Assembly (NCBI RefSeq): GCF_035987325.1
Contig: NZ_CP108488.1
Span: 6,572,001 to 6,636,000, forward strand
Source of the DNA: Streptomyces sp. NBC_01244
Lineage (GTDB): Bacteria; Actinomycetota; Actinomycetes; Streptomycetales; Streptomycetaceae
Direction of reading: 5' to 3'
DNA: 64,000 nucleotides
In this document: piece after piece, positions 16,830-27,129 of the stretch
How positions within the stretch are numbered: the stretch's first letter is position 1
Layout: every line of letters starts with the position of its first letter
Position numbers and translations under genes: made by a program
The notes under the pieces: model-generated
The model's database searches: none
What the model saw: the letters and a program-made list of their open reading frames with translations, nothing else
Told to the model about the DNA's origin: nothing

Positions 16830-19718
16830 GTGAGCACCCCGGGGGCGGCGCTGCTGACCCGCCGGCCCCTCGCAGGCGACGGTGGCAGAGGTGCCAGGGG
16901 GCTGGCGATGCAGCTCCTCCTCGCGGTGGTCAGCAGCGGGTACGGCGTGGGTGCCGCCCTCGGCTGGGGCTCCGAGGAACTCGCCGAGATCATGGGCGAC
17001 TTCGGACTCAGCGCGGCCGGCCTGCTCGCCGCCGTCTCCTGTTTCACGTACGCCCGCGCCATTGACAGCCGGGAGCGCCCGGCCTGGCTGCTGTTCGCGT
17101 TCTCCTCGCTCATGGGCTGCTGCGGCAACGCGGTCTGGGGCTGGTACGAGGTGGTCCTCGGCGAGGCCGTGCCGAAGCCCTCCCTCGCCGACTTCGCCTT
17201 CCTCTGCTTCGCGCCGCCCGCCATCGTGGGCCTGCTCGTCCTCGCGAAGCGCCCGGTCACCCGAGCGGGCTGGGTCTGCCTCGGCCTCGACTCCTGGCTC
17301 ATCGGCGGCTCCCTGCTCACCCTCTCCTGGAGCCTGGCCCTCGCGCACGCCGCGCGCACCGCCCAGTCCGGCGCCCCCGGCAGCGTCCCGCGCGCCGCCC
17401 TCTCGCTGGCCTACCCGCTCCTGGACATCGCGCTCGTCTCGATGGTGCTGGTGCTGCACTTCCGCCGCTCCGAGACCAACCGCTCCGCCGTGAACACCGC
17501 CATCGCGGCCCTCGCCCTGACCGTGCTGAGCGACGCGCTGTTCACCTCGCCGCTGCTCAGCGCCGAGTACCAGTCCGGCCAGCTCCTCGACGCCGGCTGG
17601 TTCGCCGGATCGCTCCTCCTCGCCTACGCGCCCTGGGGCGCCCGCAGGCTGCACCCCGGTCCCGACCCCGTCGCCCAGGCGCGCGCCGAGCGGCCGCACA
17701 GCCGCCCCATCACCGGCTCCCTGCCCGCCCTCACCCCGTACCTCGCGGCGGCCGTCTGCACGCTGGGCATCCTCTACAACGTGGTGGACGGCCGCAAGGT
17801 CGACCGGGTCGTCGTCTTCACGGGCTGCACGGTCGTGCTCGCCCTGGTCATCCGCCAGGGCATCATGCTGCTCGACAACATCGCGCTGACCCAGGAACTG
17901 GCCCAGAAGGAGAACCACTTCCGCTCCCTGGTCCAGGGCTCCAGCGACGTCATCATGATCGCCGCGCCCACCGGCACCCTGCGCTACGTCAGCCCCGCCG
18001 CCGCCGGGGTCTACGGCCGCGAGGCGGAAGAGCTGGTCGGTACCGAGCTGGCCACCCTGATCCACCCGGAGGACCTGGGCCGCGTCGTCCACGAGGTGCG
18101 CCGCTTCCTGGCCGCGCCGCCCACCGAGGAACCGACCACCCGCATCGAGTGCCGGTTCAGATCGGGCGCCGGCGAGTGGCTCAATGTGGAGTCCACCGTC
18201 AACCGTCACCAGGGCGGCCTCATCCTGAACAGCCGCGACGTCACCGAGCGGGTCCGGCTCCAGGCGCAGCTCCAGCACAGCGCCGAGCACGACCCGCTCA
18301 CCGACCTCCCCAACCGGGCCCTGTTCACCCGCCGGGTCCGCCAGGCCCTCACCGGCCGGCGGGCCGGGGACCACAGCACCGCCGTGCTCTTCATCGACCT
18401 CGACGGCTTCAAGGCGGTCAACGACACCATCGGCCACCAGGCCGGTGACGAGCTGCTCATCGAGGCCGCCCGCCGGCTCCAGGACTCGGTCCGGGCCGGG
18501 GACACCGCGGCCCGCCTGGGCGGCGACGAGTTCGCCGCCCTGATCCTGGGCGACGGCAACCGCGACCGCAGCGCCCGCGAGTACCAGGTCCACGAGATCG
18601 CCGACCGGCTGCGCACCACCCTCTCCCAGCCCTACCGGATCGCCGGGAGCGAGGTCCGGGTCGCCGCCAGCATCGGCGTGGCCTTCGCGGACCCCGGCAT
18701 CACCCCTTCGGACCTGATGCGCAACGCGGATCTCGCGATGTACCGGGCCAAGGCGGGCGGCAAGAACCGGGTCGAGATGTACGCGCCCCAGATGCAGGCC
18801 GAGGTCGTCCGCAAGGCCGAGCTCGCGGGGCGGCTGCGCACCGCGCTGCACGACGGAGAGTTCGCGCTGCTGCACCAGCCCGTGGTCTCCCTGGCCTCGG
18901 GGGAGATCTCGGCCGTGGTGGCGCAGGCCCGGTGGCGCTCCGCCCAGGGGATCCTGTTCACCCCGGCCGAGTTCCTGCGGGTCGCCGAGTACAGCGAGGG
19001 CGGGCATCCGGCCGTGCCGGACGCCTCGCGCACCGCCGAGCTGGGGCGCTGGCTGCTGGAGGAGGCCGTCGGGCAGGCGGCCGAGCGCCACCGGGCCGGG
19101 CACGACGTCCCCGTGGCCGTACGGATGACCGCGCAGCGGCTGCTGGACCGGTCGATGCCGCTGGGCTCGGTGGAAGCCCTGCTGACCCGCAACGGGCTGC
19201 CGTCGGGCGCGCTCGTCCTGGAGCTCGCCGTCTCCGACCCCAGGGTGCCCTTCGACGACCTGGAGCGCCGCCTGGCGGCGCTGCGCCGGCTCGGGGTCCT
19301 GATCGCCCTGGACGGCTTCGGCAGCGGTTACGCGGCCATCAGCGCGCTGCGCCGGCTCCCCGTGGACATGCTCAAGCTCGACCGCGGCCTGGTCGAGGGG
19401 GTCGTGGAATCCCCCCGGCTCCACAAGATCACCGCAGGTCTGTTGCGGATCGCAAACGACCTCGGCATGCAGTCGGTGGCGGAGGGCGTGGACCTCCCGG
19501 AGCAGGTCATGGCACTGCGCGCGATGGGCTGCAGCCACGGGCAGGGAATGGCCTTCTCCGGCCCTCTGGACGAGTACAGGCTGCGGCGAGCGCTCGTGCG
19601 CGGTACGTTCCCAGTACCGGGCGGTTCGGCCCAACCCGCGTTGGCCGGTGGTTCGCCAGGTGGCTCGATGGTTATCCACAGAGGCTCACATAATGAGACG
19701 CCCGTCCCACCCGCTTGA
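16830..19718 (+). CDS. cdgE: Membrane PAS-GGDEF-EAL protein with degenerate EAL
   Basis: 962 residues from GTG 16830, preceded by GAGGGGG; ATG 16743 is an alternative. Layout: about eight or nine TM helices (to about residue 345), a PAS domain (about 361-480), GGDEF (signature LGGDEF with GGDEF at 564-568) and a C-terminal EAL-like domain. The GGDEF signature is intact, so c-di-GMP synthesis is possible. In the EAL domain the motif reads VAQARW where active enzymes have EALVRW, and the DDFG site reads LDGFG, so phosphodiesterase activity is doubtful. Location just before ilvB matches CdgE of S. coelicolor (SCO5511, from memory). BldD regulation is plausible but not shown. Confidence 0.88.
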   Translation: MSTPGAALLTRRPLAGDGGRGARGLAMQLLLAVVSSGYGVGAALGWGSEELAEIMGDFGLSAAGLLAAVSCFTYARAIDSRERPAWLLFAFSSLMGCCGNAVWGWYEVVLGEAVPKPSLADFAFLCFAPPAIVGLLVLAKRPVTRAGWVCLGLDSWLIGGSLLTLSWSLALAHAARTAQSGAPGSVPRAALSLAYPLLDIALVSMVLVLHFRRSETNRSAVNTAIAALALTVLSDALFTSPLLSAEYQSGQLLDAGWFAGSLLLAYAPWGARRLHPGPDPVAQARAERPHSRPITGSLPALTPYLAAAVCTLGILYNVVDGRKVDRVVVFTGCTVVLALVIRQGIMLLDNIALTQELAQKENHFRSLVQGSSDVIMIAAPTGTLRYVSPAAAGVYGREAEELVGTELATLIHPEDLGRVVHEVRRFLAAPPTEEPTTRIECRFRSGAGEWLNVESTVNRHQGGLILNSRDVTERVRLQAQLQHSAEHDPLTDLPNRALFTRRVRQALTGRRAGDHSTAVLFIDLDGFKAVNDTIGHQAGDELLIEAARRLQDSVRAGDTAARLGGDEFAALILGDGNRDRSAREYQVHEIADRLRTTLSQPYRIAGSEVRVAASIGVAFADPGITPSDLMRNADLAMYRAKAGGKNRVEMYAPQMQAEVVRKAELAGRLRTALHDGEFALLHQPVVSLASGEISAVVAQARWRSAQGILFTPAEFLRVAEYSEGGHPAVPDASRTAELGRWLLEEAVGQAAERHRAGHDVPVAVRMTAQRLLDRSMPLGSVEALLTRNGLPSGALVLELAVSDPRVPFDDLERRLAALRRLGVLIALDGFGSGYAAISALRRLPVDMLKLDRGLVEGVVESPRLHKITAGLLRIANDLGMQSVAEGVDLPEQVMALRAMGCSHGQGMAFSGPLDEYRLRRALVRGTFPVPGGSAQPALAGGSPGGSMVIHRGSHNETPVPPA

Positions 19719-19744
19719 CATCACCCTCCCGCCAGAGGGAGGGT
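19715..19744 (+). promoter_or_regulatory. Probable promoter of the ilvB leader
   Basis: A perfect TTGACA at 19715-19720 and GAGGGT at 19739-19744 (A2 and T6 of TANNNT kept) are separated by 18 nt. The start codon of the leader peptide follows 7 nt later, as expected for a leaderless transcript. The same stretch holds a CCCTCCC/GGGAGGG hairpin (19724-19743) that could instead terminate the upstream gene. Confidence 0.5.
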
Positions 19745-19751
19745 CAATGCC

Positions 19752-19793
19752 ATGCGCACCCGAATTCTCGTACTTGGAAAGCGCGTCGGCTGA
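19752..19793 (+). CDS. ilvB operon leader peptide
   Basis: The 13-residue frame encodes MRTRILVLGKRVG. Four of its residues in a row are Ile-Leu-Val-Leu, the branched-chain amino acids made by the downstream enzymes, which is the hallmark of a ribosome-mediated attenuation leader. A strong terminator follows 43 bp later and then ilvB. When charged branched-chain tRNAs are scarce, the ribosome should stall on these codons and favour read-through. Confidence 0.88.
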   Translation: MRTRILVLGKRVG

Positions 19794-19835
19794 AGCTGGG
19801 ACCAGCATGTCCCCGCTCAACGCACCCGACGCGCT

Positions 19836-19869
19836 CCCCTCGCTTGCCTCCCGGCACGAGGGGTTTTTT
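19836..19869 (+). terminator. Attenuator terminator upstream of ilvB
   Basis: CCCCTCG (19836-19842) pairs with CGAGGGG (19857-19863), directly followed by six T. A Rho-independent terminator with a U tract is uncommon in Streptomyces outside attenuators. It lies between the leader peptide and ilvB, as expected. Confidence 0.88.
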
Positions 19870-19933
19870 GTTGCACTGGCAACGTCGAATCTCGTAAAAC
19901 CCTCCTCGTAAAACCCTCAGCTTCGAGAAGAGA

Positions 19934-21823
19934 ATGCCGATGACCGAGCAGGCCACCGGGGCCCACCATCCGCAGCCGCGGGCCCGTACCGGCGGACACC
20001 AGACCGCCGCAGTTGAGCACGTCACGGGTGCGCAGTCCCTCATCCGCTCTCTCGAAGAGGTGGGGTGCGACACCGTCTTCGGTATTCCGGGCGGCTGCAT
20101 CCTCCCGGCCTACGACCCGATGATGGACAGCACGAAGGTCCGCCACATCCTGGTCCGCCACGAGCAGGGGGCCGGCCACGCCGCCACCGGCTACGCCCAG
20201 GCGACCGGCAAGGTCGGCGTCTGCATGGCCACCTCCGGCCCCGGCGCCACCAACCTGGTCACCCCGATCGCCGACGCGCACATGGACTCCGTGCCGCTCG
20301 TCGCGATCACCGGCCAGGTCTCCTCCAAGGCCATCGGCACCGACGCCTTCCAGGAGGCGGACATCGTCGGCATCACCATGCCGATCACCAAGCACAACTT
20401 CCTGGTGACCAGGGCCGAGGACATCTCGAGGACCATCGCCGAGGCCTTCCACATCGCCTCAACCGGCCGCCCCGGCCCGGTCCTGGTCGACATCGCCAAG
20501 GACGCCCTGCAGGCGCGGACCACCTTCTCGTGGCCGCCGAGCCAGGACCTCCCCGGCTACCGGCCGGTGACCAAGCCCCACGCCAAGCAGATCCGCGAGG
20601 CCGCCAAGATGATCGCCGCCGCCAAGCGGCCGGTCCTCTACGTCGGCGGCGGCGTCATGAAGGCCGGCGCGACCGCCGAGCTGAAGGTCCTCGCCGAGCT
20701 CACCGGCGTCCCGGTCGTCACCACCCTGATGGCCCTGGGCTCCATCCCGGACAGCCACCCGCAGAACGTCGGCATGCCCGGCATGCACGGTGCCGTCACC
20801 GCCGTGACCGCGCTCCAGAAGTCGGACCTGCTGATCGCGCTCGGCACCCGCTTCGACGACCGCGTCACCGGCAAGCTGGACAGCTTCGCCCCCTTCGCCA
20901 AGGTCATCCACGCGGACATCGACCCGGCCGAGATCGGCAAGAACCGCGCCGTGGACGTCCCGATCGTCGGTGACGCCCGCGAGGTCATCGCCGACCTGAT
21001 CCAGGCCGTCCAGGCCGAGGCCAACGACGGCAACGCCGGCGACTACACCGCCTGGTGGAAGGACCTCAACCGCTGGCGCGACACCTACCCGCTGGGCTAC
21101 GACCTGCCCGAGGACGGCACGCTCTCCCCCCAGCAGGTCATCGAGCGGATCGGCCAGCTGGCACCGAAGGGCACCATCTACACCGCCGGTGTCGGCCAGC
21201 ACCAGATGTGGGCCTCGCACTTCGTGAACTACGAGGAGCCCCGCACCTGGCTGAACTCCGGCGGCGCCGGAACCATGGGCTACGCGGTCCCCGCCGCGAT
21301 GGGCGCCAAGGTCGGCATGCCGGAGCGCACCGTCTGGGCGATCGACGGCGACGGCTGTTTCCAGATGACCAATCAGGAACTGGCCACCTGCGCCCTGAAC
21401 AACATCCCGATCAAGGTCGCGATCATCAACAACGGTGCGCTGGGCATGGTCCGCCAGTGGCAGACCCTGTTCTACAACCAGCGGTACTCGAACACCGTCC
21501 TGCACGCGGGCGAGACGGGCACCGACACGGCCGTCGGCTCCCAGCTCGGCGAGTCGGCCGCCCCCCGCATGGGCACCCGCGTCCCGGACTTCGTCAAACT
21601 GTCCGAGGCCATGGGCTGCGTGGCACTGCGCTGCGAGGACCCGGCAGACCTGGACAAGGTCATCGCCGAGGCCAACGCGATCAACGACCGCCCGGTCGTC
21701 ATCGACTTCATCGTCCACGAGGACGCCATGGTGTGGCCGATGGTCGCCGCCGGCACCTCGAACGACGAGGTCATGGCCGCACGGGGCGTCCGCCCCGACT
21801 TCGGCGACAACGAAGACGACTGA
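19934..21823 (+). CDS. ilvB: Acetolactate synthase large (catalytic) subunit
   Basis: 629 residues from ATG 19934 (a second ATG at 19940). It condenses two pyruvates to acetolactate, or pyruvate and 2-oxobutyrate, the first shared step of valine, leucine and isoleucine synthesis. Three domains are visible: N-terminal TPP-binding ([20 protein letters not shown] with the catalytic Glu), central FAD-binding, and C-terminal TPP/Mg site [15 protein letters not shown] through IINN. The sequence [12 protein letters not shown] is typical of this enzyme. First gene of the ilvB-ilvN-ilvC run, controlled by the leader upstream. Confidence 0.97.
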   Translation: MPMTEQATGAHHPQPRARTGGHQTAAVEHVTGAQSLIRSLEEVGCDTVFGIPGGCILPAYDPMMDSTKVRHILVRHEQGAGHAATGYAQATGKVGVCMATSGPGATNLVTPIADAHMDSVPLVAITGQVSSKAIGTDAFQEADIVGITMPITKHNFLVTRAEDISRTIAEAFHIASTGRPGPVLVDIAKDALQARTTFSWPPSQDLPGYRPVTKPHAKQIREAAKMIAAAKRPVLYVGGGVMKAGATAELKVLAELTGVPVVTTLMALGSIPDSHPQNVGMPGMHGAVTAVTALQKSDLLIALGTRFDDRVTGKLDSFAPFAKVIHADIDPAEIGKNRAVDVPIVGDAREVIADLIQAVQAEANDGNAGDYTAWWKDLNRWRDTYPLGYDLPEDGTLSPQQVIERIGQLAPKGTIYTAGVGQHQMWASHFVNYEEPRTWLNSGGAGTMGYAVPAAMGAKVGMPERTVWAIDGDGCFQMTNQELATCALNNIPIKVAIINNGALGMVRQWQTLFYNQRYSNTVLHAGETGTDTAVGSQLGESAAPRMGTRVPDFVKLSEAMGCVALRCEDPADLDKVIAEANAINDRPVVIDFIVHEDAMVWPMVAAGTSNDEVMAARGVRPDFGDNEDD

Positions 21824-21855
21824 GCCGAGAGAGCCCGAGAGAGAGAACGACTCAC

Positions 21856-22380
21856 ATGTCCAAGCACACGCTCTCCGTCCTGGTCGAGAACACGCCCGGC
21901 ATCCTCGCCCGGATCGCCGCGCTGTTCTCCCGACGCGGGTTCAACATCGACTCCCTCGCGGTCGGTGTCACCGAGCACCCCGACATCTCGCGCATCACCA
22001 TCGTCGTGAACGTCGAGGACCTCCCGCTGGAGCAGGTGACCAAGCAGCTCAACAAGCTGGTCAACGTGCTCAAGATCGTCGAGCTGGAGCACGTTAACGC
22101 CATCGAGCGCGAACTCGTTCTGGTGAAGGTCCGCGCCGACAACGAAACGCGCTCGCAGATCGTCGAGATCGTCCAGCTGTTCCGCGCCAAGACCGTCGAC
22201 GTCTCCCCGGAGGCCGTCACCATCGAGGCCACCGGCGGCACCGACAAGCTGGGCGCGATGCTCAAGATGCTGGAGCCCTTCGGCATCAAGGAGCTCGTCC
22301 AGTCCGGGACGATCGCCATAGGGCGCGGCGGCCGGTCCATCACGGACCGCAGCCTGCGCGCGCTCGACCGCAGCGCCTGA
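21856..22380 (+). CDS. ilvN: Acetolactate synthase small (regulatory) subunit
   Basis: 174 residues from ATG 21856, 32 bp after ilvB. IlvN binds valine and imposes feedback inhibition on IlvB while raising its activity. The N-terminal ACT domain, LSVLVENTPGILARIAALFS with GFNIDSLAVG, carries the effector-binding glycine. The C-terminal half (ELVLVKVRADNETRSQIVEI and on) is the standard catalytic-activation domain. Length and order match the actinobacterial family. Confidence 0.97.
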   Translation: MSKHTLSVLVENTPGILARIAALFSRRGFNIDSLAVGVTEHPDISRITIVVNVEDLPLEQVTKQLNKLVNVLKIVELEHVNAIERELVLVKVRADNETRSQIVEIVQLFRAKTVDVSPEAVTIEATGGTDKLGAMLKMLEPFGIKELVQSGTIAIGRGGRSITDRSLRALDRSA

Positions 22381-23523
<1,143 letters not shown>

Positions 23524-23531
23524 TCCGCCTC

Positions 23532-23568
23532 GCCGCGGGGCCGGGACGGTGCGTCCCGGCCCCGCGGC
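23532..23568 (+). terminator. Strong hairpin terminator after ilvC
   Basis: GCCGCGGGGCCGGGACG pairs over 17 perfect base pairs with CGTCCCGGCCCCGCGGC around a GTG loop, 9 bp after the ilvC stop. The rest of the gap to serA (to 23810) holds no gene. Confidence 0.9.
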
Positions 23569-23810
23569 ACAGCGGTGGGACCACCCGTACGGCGGGCCCC
23601 GAGGGGCCTCCTGGGGGACCGCTTGTCCACCCTGGCCAATCTCGTGCGGGTGATCCTTCCGTACAGGCGGAATTCCCTTCCTGATCCGCCACTACACTGC
23701 TCAACACAACGCGTCAGGCCCACAGTGTCGTGCGTCTTCCACGCGGCTACCCCCCTCCACCGCCTGCGGCCGTCGGGACGGCCGTCCGCACTGGACTTGT
23801 GAGGACCCAC

Positions 23811-25400
23811 GTGAGCTCGAAACCTGTCGTACTCATTGCCGAAGAGCTGTCGCCCGCCACTGTCGAGGCGCTCGGCCCGGACTTCGAGATCCGTCACTGC
23901 AACGGCGCCGACCGTGCGGAGCTGCTCCCCGCGATCGTGGACGTCGACGCGATCCTGGTCCGCTCCGCGACCAAGGTCGACGCCGAGGCCATCGCCGCGG
24001 CCAAGAAGCTGAAGGTCGTCGCCCGTGCGGGCGTCGGTCTCGACAACGTCGACGTCTCGTCCGCCACCAAGGCCGGCGTGATGGTCGTGAACGCTCCGAC
24101 CTCCAACATCGTCACCGCCGCCGAGCTGGCCTGTGGCCTGCTCGTCGCGACGGCCCGCAACATTCCGCAGGCCAACACCGCCCTGAAGAACGGCGAGTGG
24201 AAGCGGAACAAGTACACGGGTGTCGAGCTCAGCGAGAAGACCCTCGGTGTCGTCGGCCTCGGCCGCATCGGCGTCCTGGTCGCCCAGCGCATGTCGGCCT
24301 TCGGTATGAAGATCGTCGCGTACGACCCCTACGTGCAGCCCGCGCGCGCCGCCCAGATGGGCGTCAAGATGCTGACGCTGGACGAGCTCCTCGAGGTCGC
24401 CGACTTCATCACCGTGCACCTGCCCAAGACCCCCGAGACCCTCGGTCTCATCGGGGACGAGGCCCTGCACAAGGTCAAGCCGTCCGTCCGCATCGTCAAC
24501 GCCGCCCGCGGCGGGATCGTGGACGAGGCCGCGCTGTACTCGGCGATCAAGGAAGGCCGCGTCGCCGGCGCCGGCCTCGACGTGTACGCGAAGGAGCCCT
24601 GCACGGACTCCCCGCTGTTCGAGCTCGACCAGGTCGTCTGCACCCCGCACCTCGGCGCGTCCACGGACGAGGCCCAGGAGAAGGCCGGTGTCTCGGTAGC
24701 CAAGTCGGTGCGCCTCGCGCTCGCCGGTGAGCTCGTGCCCGACGCGGTCAACGTCCAGGGCGGCGTCATCGCCGAGGACGTCCGTCCGGGCCTGCCGCTC
24801 GCCGAGAAGCTCGGCCGCATCTTCACCGCCCTGGCGGGCGAGGTCGCGGTCCGCCTCGACGTCGAGGTCTGCGGCGAGATCACCCAGCACGACGTCAAGG
24901 TGCTCGAACTCTCCGCGCTCAAGGGTGTCTTCGAGGACGTCGTCGACGAGACGGTCTCCTACGTCAACGCCCCGCTCTTCGCGCAGGAGCGCGGGGTCGA
25001 GGTCCGCCTGACCACCTCCTCGGAGTCCCCGGACCACCGCAACGTGGTGACCGTCCGCGGCACCCTGTCGGACGGCCAGGAGGTCTCGGTCTCCGGCACG
25101 CTCGTGGGTCCGAAGCACCTGCAGAAGATCGTCGGCATCGGTGAGTACGACGTGGACCTGGCGCTCGCCGACCACATGATCGTCCTGCGCTACGCCGACC
25201 GCCCGGGCGTGGTCGGCGCCGTCGGCCGCATCCTCGGCGAGGCCGGCCTGAACATCGCGGGCATGCAGGTCGCCCGCGCCGAAGAGGGCGGCGAGGCCCT
25301 CGCGGTCCTCACGGTCGACGCGGAGGCCCCGGTGAACGTCCTCGCGGACATCGCCACCGAGATCGGCGCCGTCTCGGCCCGTACGGTCAGCCTCGGCTGA
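23811..25400 (+). CDS. serA: D-3-phosphoglycerate dehydrogenase
   Basis: 529 residues from GTG 23811 (GAGGA ribosome-binding site). It oxidises 3-phosphoglycerate to phosphohydroxypyruvate, the first step of serine synthesis. The N-terminal half has the NAD loop GVVGLGRIGVLVAQR and the catalytic Arg, Glu and His of NAARGG, AKEPC and TPHLGAST. An intervening ASB domain and a C-terminal ACT domain (RYADRPGVVGAVGRILGEAG) give the long, serine-inhibited type known from actinobacteria. Confidence 0.97.
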   Translation: MSSKPVVLIAEELSPATVEALGPDFEIRHCNGADRAELLPAIVDVDAILVRSATKVDAEAIAAAKKLKVVARAGVGLDNVDVSSATKAGVMVVNAPTSNIVTAAELACGLLVATARNIPQANTALKNGEWKRNKYTGVELSEKTLGVVGLGRIGVLVAQRMSAFGMKIVAYDPYVQPARAAQMGVKMLTLDELLEVADFITVHLPKTPETLGLIGDEALHKVKPSVRIVNAARGGIVDEAALYSAIKEGRVAGAGLDVYAKEPCTDSPLFELDQVVCTPHLGASTDEAQEKAGVSVAKSVRLALAGELVPDAVNVQGGVIAEDVRPGLPLAEKLGRIFTALAGEVAVRLDVEVCGEITQHDVKVLELSALKGVFEDVVDETVSYVNAPLFAQERGVEVRLTTSSESPDHRNVVTVRGTLSDGQEVSVSGTLVGPKHLQKIVGIGEYDVDLALADHMIVLRYADRPGVVGAVGRILGEAGLNIAGMQVARAEEGGEALAVLTVDAEAPVNVLADIATEIGAVSARTVSLG

Positions 25401-25421
25401 CGCTGCGGCAGCAGACCCACG

Positions 25422-25454
25422 CGAAGGGCCCGGGGGAGACCCCGGGCCCTTTCG
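25422..25454. terminator. Bidirectional terminator between serA and the MFS gene
   Basis: CGAAGGGCCCGGGG pairs with CCCCGGGCCCTTTCG around a GAGA loop. It lies between two convergent genes and can serve both strands. Confidence 0.88.
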
Positions 25455-25477
25455 TGTGTCCCGCCCCGCTACGCCGC

Positions 25478-27013
25478 TCAGTGCGCGAGCGCTTCGCCGG
25501 CCGGAGCCGGCTCCGCCTGGTCCGGGGCCGGGGCTCCGCGTCCCCGGAGCAGGGCCGCGGCGAGCACCGCCGCCGCGAGGAGCAGGACCGTACCGCCCCA
25601 GGCCGCGTACTGCATTCCGTGGACGAAGGCCTCCCTGGCCGTGGTCAGGACCTGCCCGCCGGCCGCGCCGCCGAGCTCCTGAGCGGTGGCCACGGCCCCG
25701 CCCAGGGTCTCCCGTACGGCGGGCTCGGACCCGGCCAGGTCGGAGCGGTAGACGGCCGTGCCCAGGCTGCCCAGGACGGCCATCCCGAGGGCGCCGCCGA
25801 ACTCCTGGCCGGTCTCCAGCAGAGAGGCGGCCGAGCCGGCCTTCTCGGCGGGGGCGGAGCCGAGGGCCATGTCCGAGACCAGGGACATCACGGTGACGAT
25901 GCCGGAGGCGAGGGTCCCGGCGCCGGTCAGCAGCAGCCACAGCGAGTCGGTGTCCACCAGGCCGATCAGGGCGAACCCGGCGGCGGCGAGGACGAAGCCG
26001 CCCGAGATGACGTAGGCCCGGTCGGTCTTCTGGGCGAGGGCCGCGCTGACGGGGGCGGCGGCGCCGATCACGACCGAGGGGGCGAGGCTCCAGAGGGCGG
26101 CTTCCAGGGTGCCCATGCCGAGCACCGACTGCAGGTACTGGGTGGTGAAGTAGGCCGAGCCCATCATGGCGAAGGCGGCGATGGTGTTCAGGCCGATGCC
26201 GGCACCGAAGCCGCGTTCCCGGAAGAGGGTCCGGGAGACCATGGCGTCGTCACGGGTGCGCTGGCGGCGGACGAAGAGCCACCCGAAGGCCAGGCCGGCG
26301 GCGAGGCAGCCGGCGTGGAGCGGGGTGAAGCCCTCGGCGGCGATCTCCTTGAGCCCGTAGACCACCGGGAGCACGGCGGCCATCGACAGCGGCACGCTCA
26401 GCAGGTCGAAGCGGCCGGGCGCCGGGTCCTTGAACTCGGGGACCAGCACGGGGACCAGCACCAGCAGGAGCAGCATCGCGGGCACGTTGATCAGGAAGAC
26501 GGAGCCCCACCAGAAGTGGTTCAGCATCACGCCGCTCATGACCGAGCCGAGGGCGACGCCGCCGGTCATGGCGCCGGACCAGATCGCGATGGCCTTGCCG
26601 CGCTGCCGCTCGTCCTGGAAGAGATTGCGCACGAGGGCGAGCGTGGACGGCATCAGGGTCGCGCCGCCGATCCCGAGCAGCACCCGGGCCGCGATGAGCA
26701 TCTCGGCGCTGGAGGCGTAGGCGGCGGCGACGGAGGCGAGTCCGAAGGCGGCCGCGCCGGTCAGCAGCAACTTGCGGCGGCCGATCCGGTCGCCGAGCGA
26801 GCCCATCGTGATGAGCAGGCCCGAGAGGGCGAAGGCGTAGCTGTCGAAGATCCAGAGCTGCTGGGTGGCGCTGGGGTCCAGCTCCCGGGTGATGGCCGGG
26901 ATGGCGAAGTAGAGGACGGAGACGTCCATCGAGACCAGGAGCAGGGGGAGCAGGAGCACGGTGAGGGCGGTCCATTCCCGGCGACCGGCGAGACGTGCTG
27001 CGGGGTTCGTCAT
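25478..27013 (-). CDS. MFS drug exporter, DHA2 (14-TM) family
   Basis: 511 residues from ATG 27013. Fourteen hydrophobic segments are expected and visible. Family motifs: LDPSATQQLWIFDSYAFALS at the second helix, GSLGDRIGRRKLLLTGAA (motif A, loop 2-3) and ARVLLGIGGATLMPSTLALV (motif C-like). DHA2 exporters such as QacA and EmrB remove cationic drugs or secondary metabolites. No ribosome-binding site is seen, but TACATT sits 7 nt before the ATG with TAGACA 17 nt further upstream, fitting a leaderless promoter. The gene is divergent from a TetR regulator, which probably represses it. Confidence 0.93.
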   Translation of the reverse strand: MTNPAARLAGRREWTALTVLLLPLLLVSMDVSVLYFAIPAITRELDPSATQQLWIFDSYAFALSGLLITMGSLGDRIGRRKLLLTGAAAFGLASVAAAYASSAEMLIAARVLLGIGGATLMPSTLALVRNLFQDERQRGKAIAIWSGAMTGGVALGSVMSGVMLNHFWWGSVFLINVPAMLLLLVLVPVLVPEFKDPAPGRFDLLSVPLSMAAVLPVVYGLKEIAAEGFTPLHAGCLAAGLAFGWLFVRRQRTRDDAMVSRTLFRERGFGAGIGLNTIAAFAMMGSAYFTTQYLQSVLGMGTLEAALWSLAPSVVIGAAAPVSAALAQKTDRAYVISGGFVLAAAGFALIGLVDTDSLWLLLTGAGTLASGIVTVMSLVSDMALGSAPAEKAGSAASLLETGQEFGGALGMAVLGSLGTAVYRSDLAGSEPAVRETLGGAVATAQELGGAAGGQVLTTAREAFVHGMQYAAWGGTVLLLAAAVLAAALLRGRGAPAPDQAEPAPAGEALAH

Positions 27014-27020
27014 GAGCAGC

Positions 27021-27049
27021 AATGTACAAGCGTCATAAACGTCTGTCTA
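27021..27049 (-). promoter_or_regulatory. Leaderless promoter of the MFS gene
   Basis: On the minus strand TAGACA (27044-27049) and TACATT (27021-27026) are spaced by 17 nt, and the ATG follows 7 nt later. The promoter overlaps the first two 13-bp repeat units. Confidence 0.65.
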
Positions 27050-27122
27050 GTACGGCTGTATAGAACAACTGTGTAGGACGGTCGTGTAGGACGTTTGTCT
27101 TGGACGGGTGTCTTGGCTACCG
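27032..27122. repeat. Seven tandem 13-bp units over a divergent promoter region
   Basis: Units begin at 27032, 27045, 27058, 27071, 27084, 27097 and 27110. The best conserved are GTGTAGGACGGTC and GTGTAGGACGTTT; others are GTCTAGTACGGCT, GTATAGAACAACT and GTCTTGGACGGGT. They fill nearly all the space between the MFS and TetR starts and cover both predicted promoters. A dyad, TCTAGTAC-ggct-GTATAGA, spans units 2-3. A cooperative operator array for the adjacent TetR protein is the likely role. Confidence 0.8.
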
Positions 27123-27123
27123 T
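27095..27123 (+). promoter_or_regulatory. Leaderless promoter of the tetR gene
   Basis: TTGTCT (27095-27100) and TACCGT (27118-27123) are spaced by 17 nt, and the ATG follows 6 nt later at 27130. It lies inside repeat units 5-7, which would allow autoregulation. Confidence 0.65.
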
Positions 27124-27129
27124 GAAGGC

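Noticed and set aside
16386..19679. 1097-codon minus-strand frame
   Set aside because: Shadow of the GGDEF/EAL gene.
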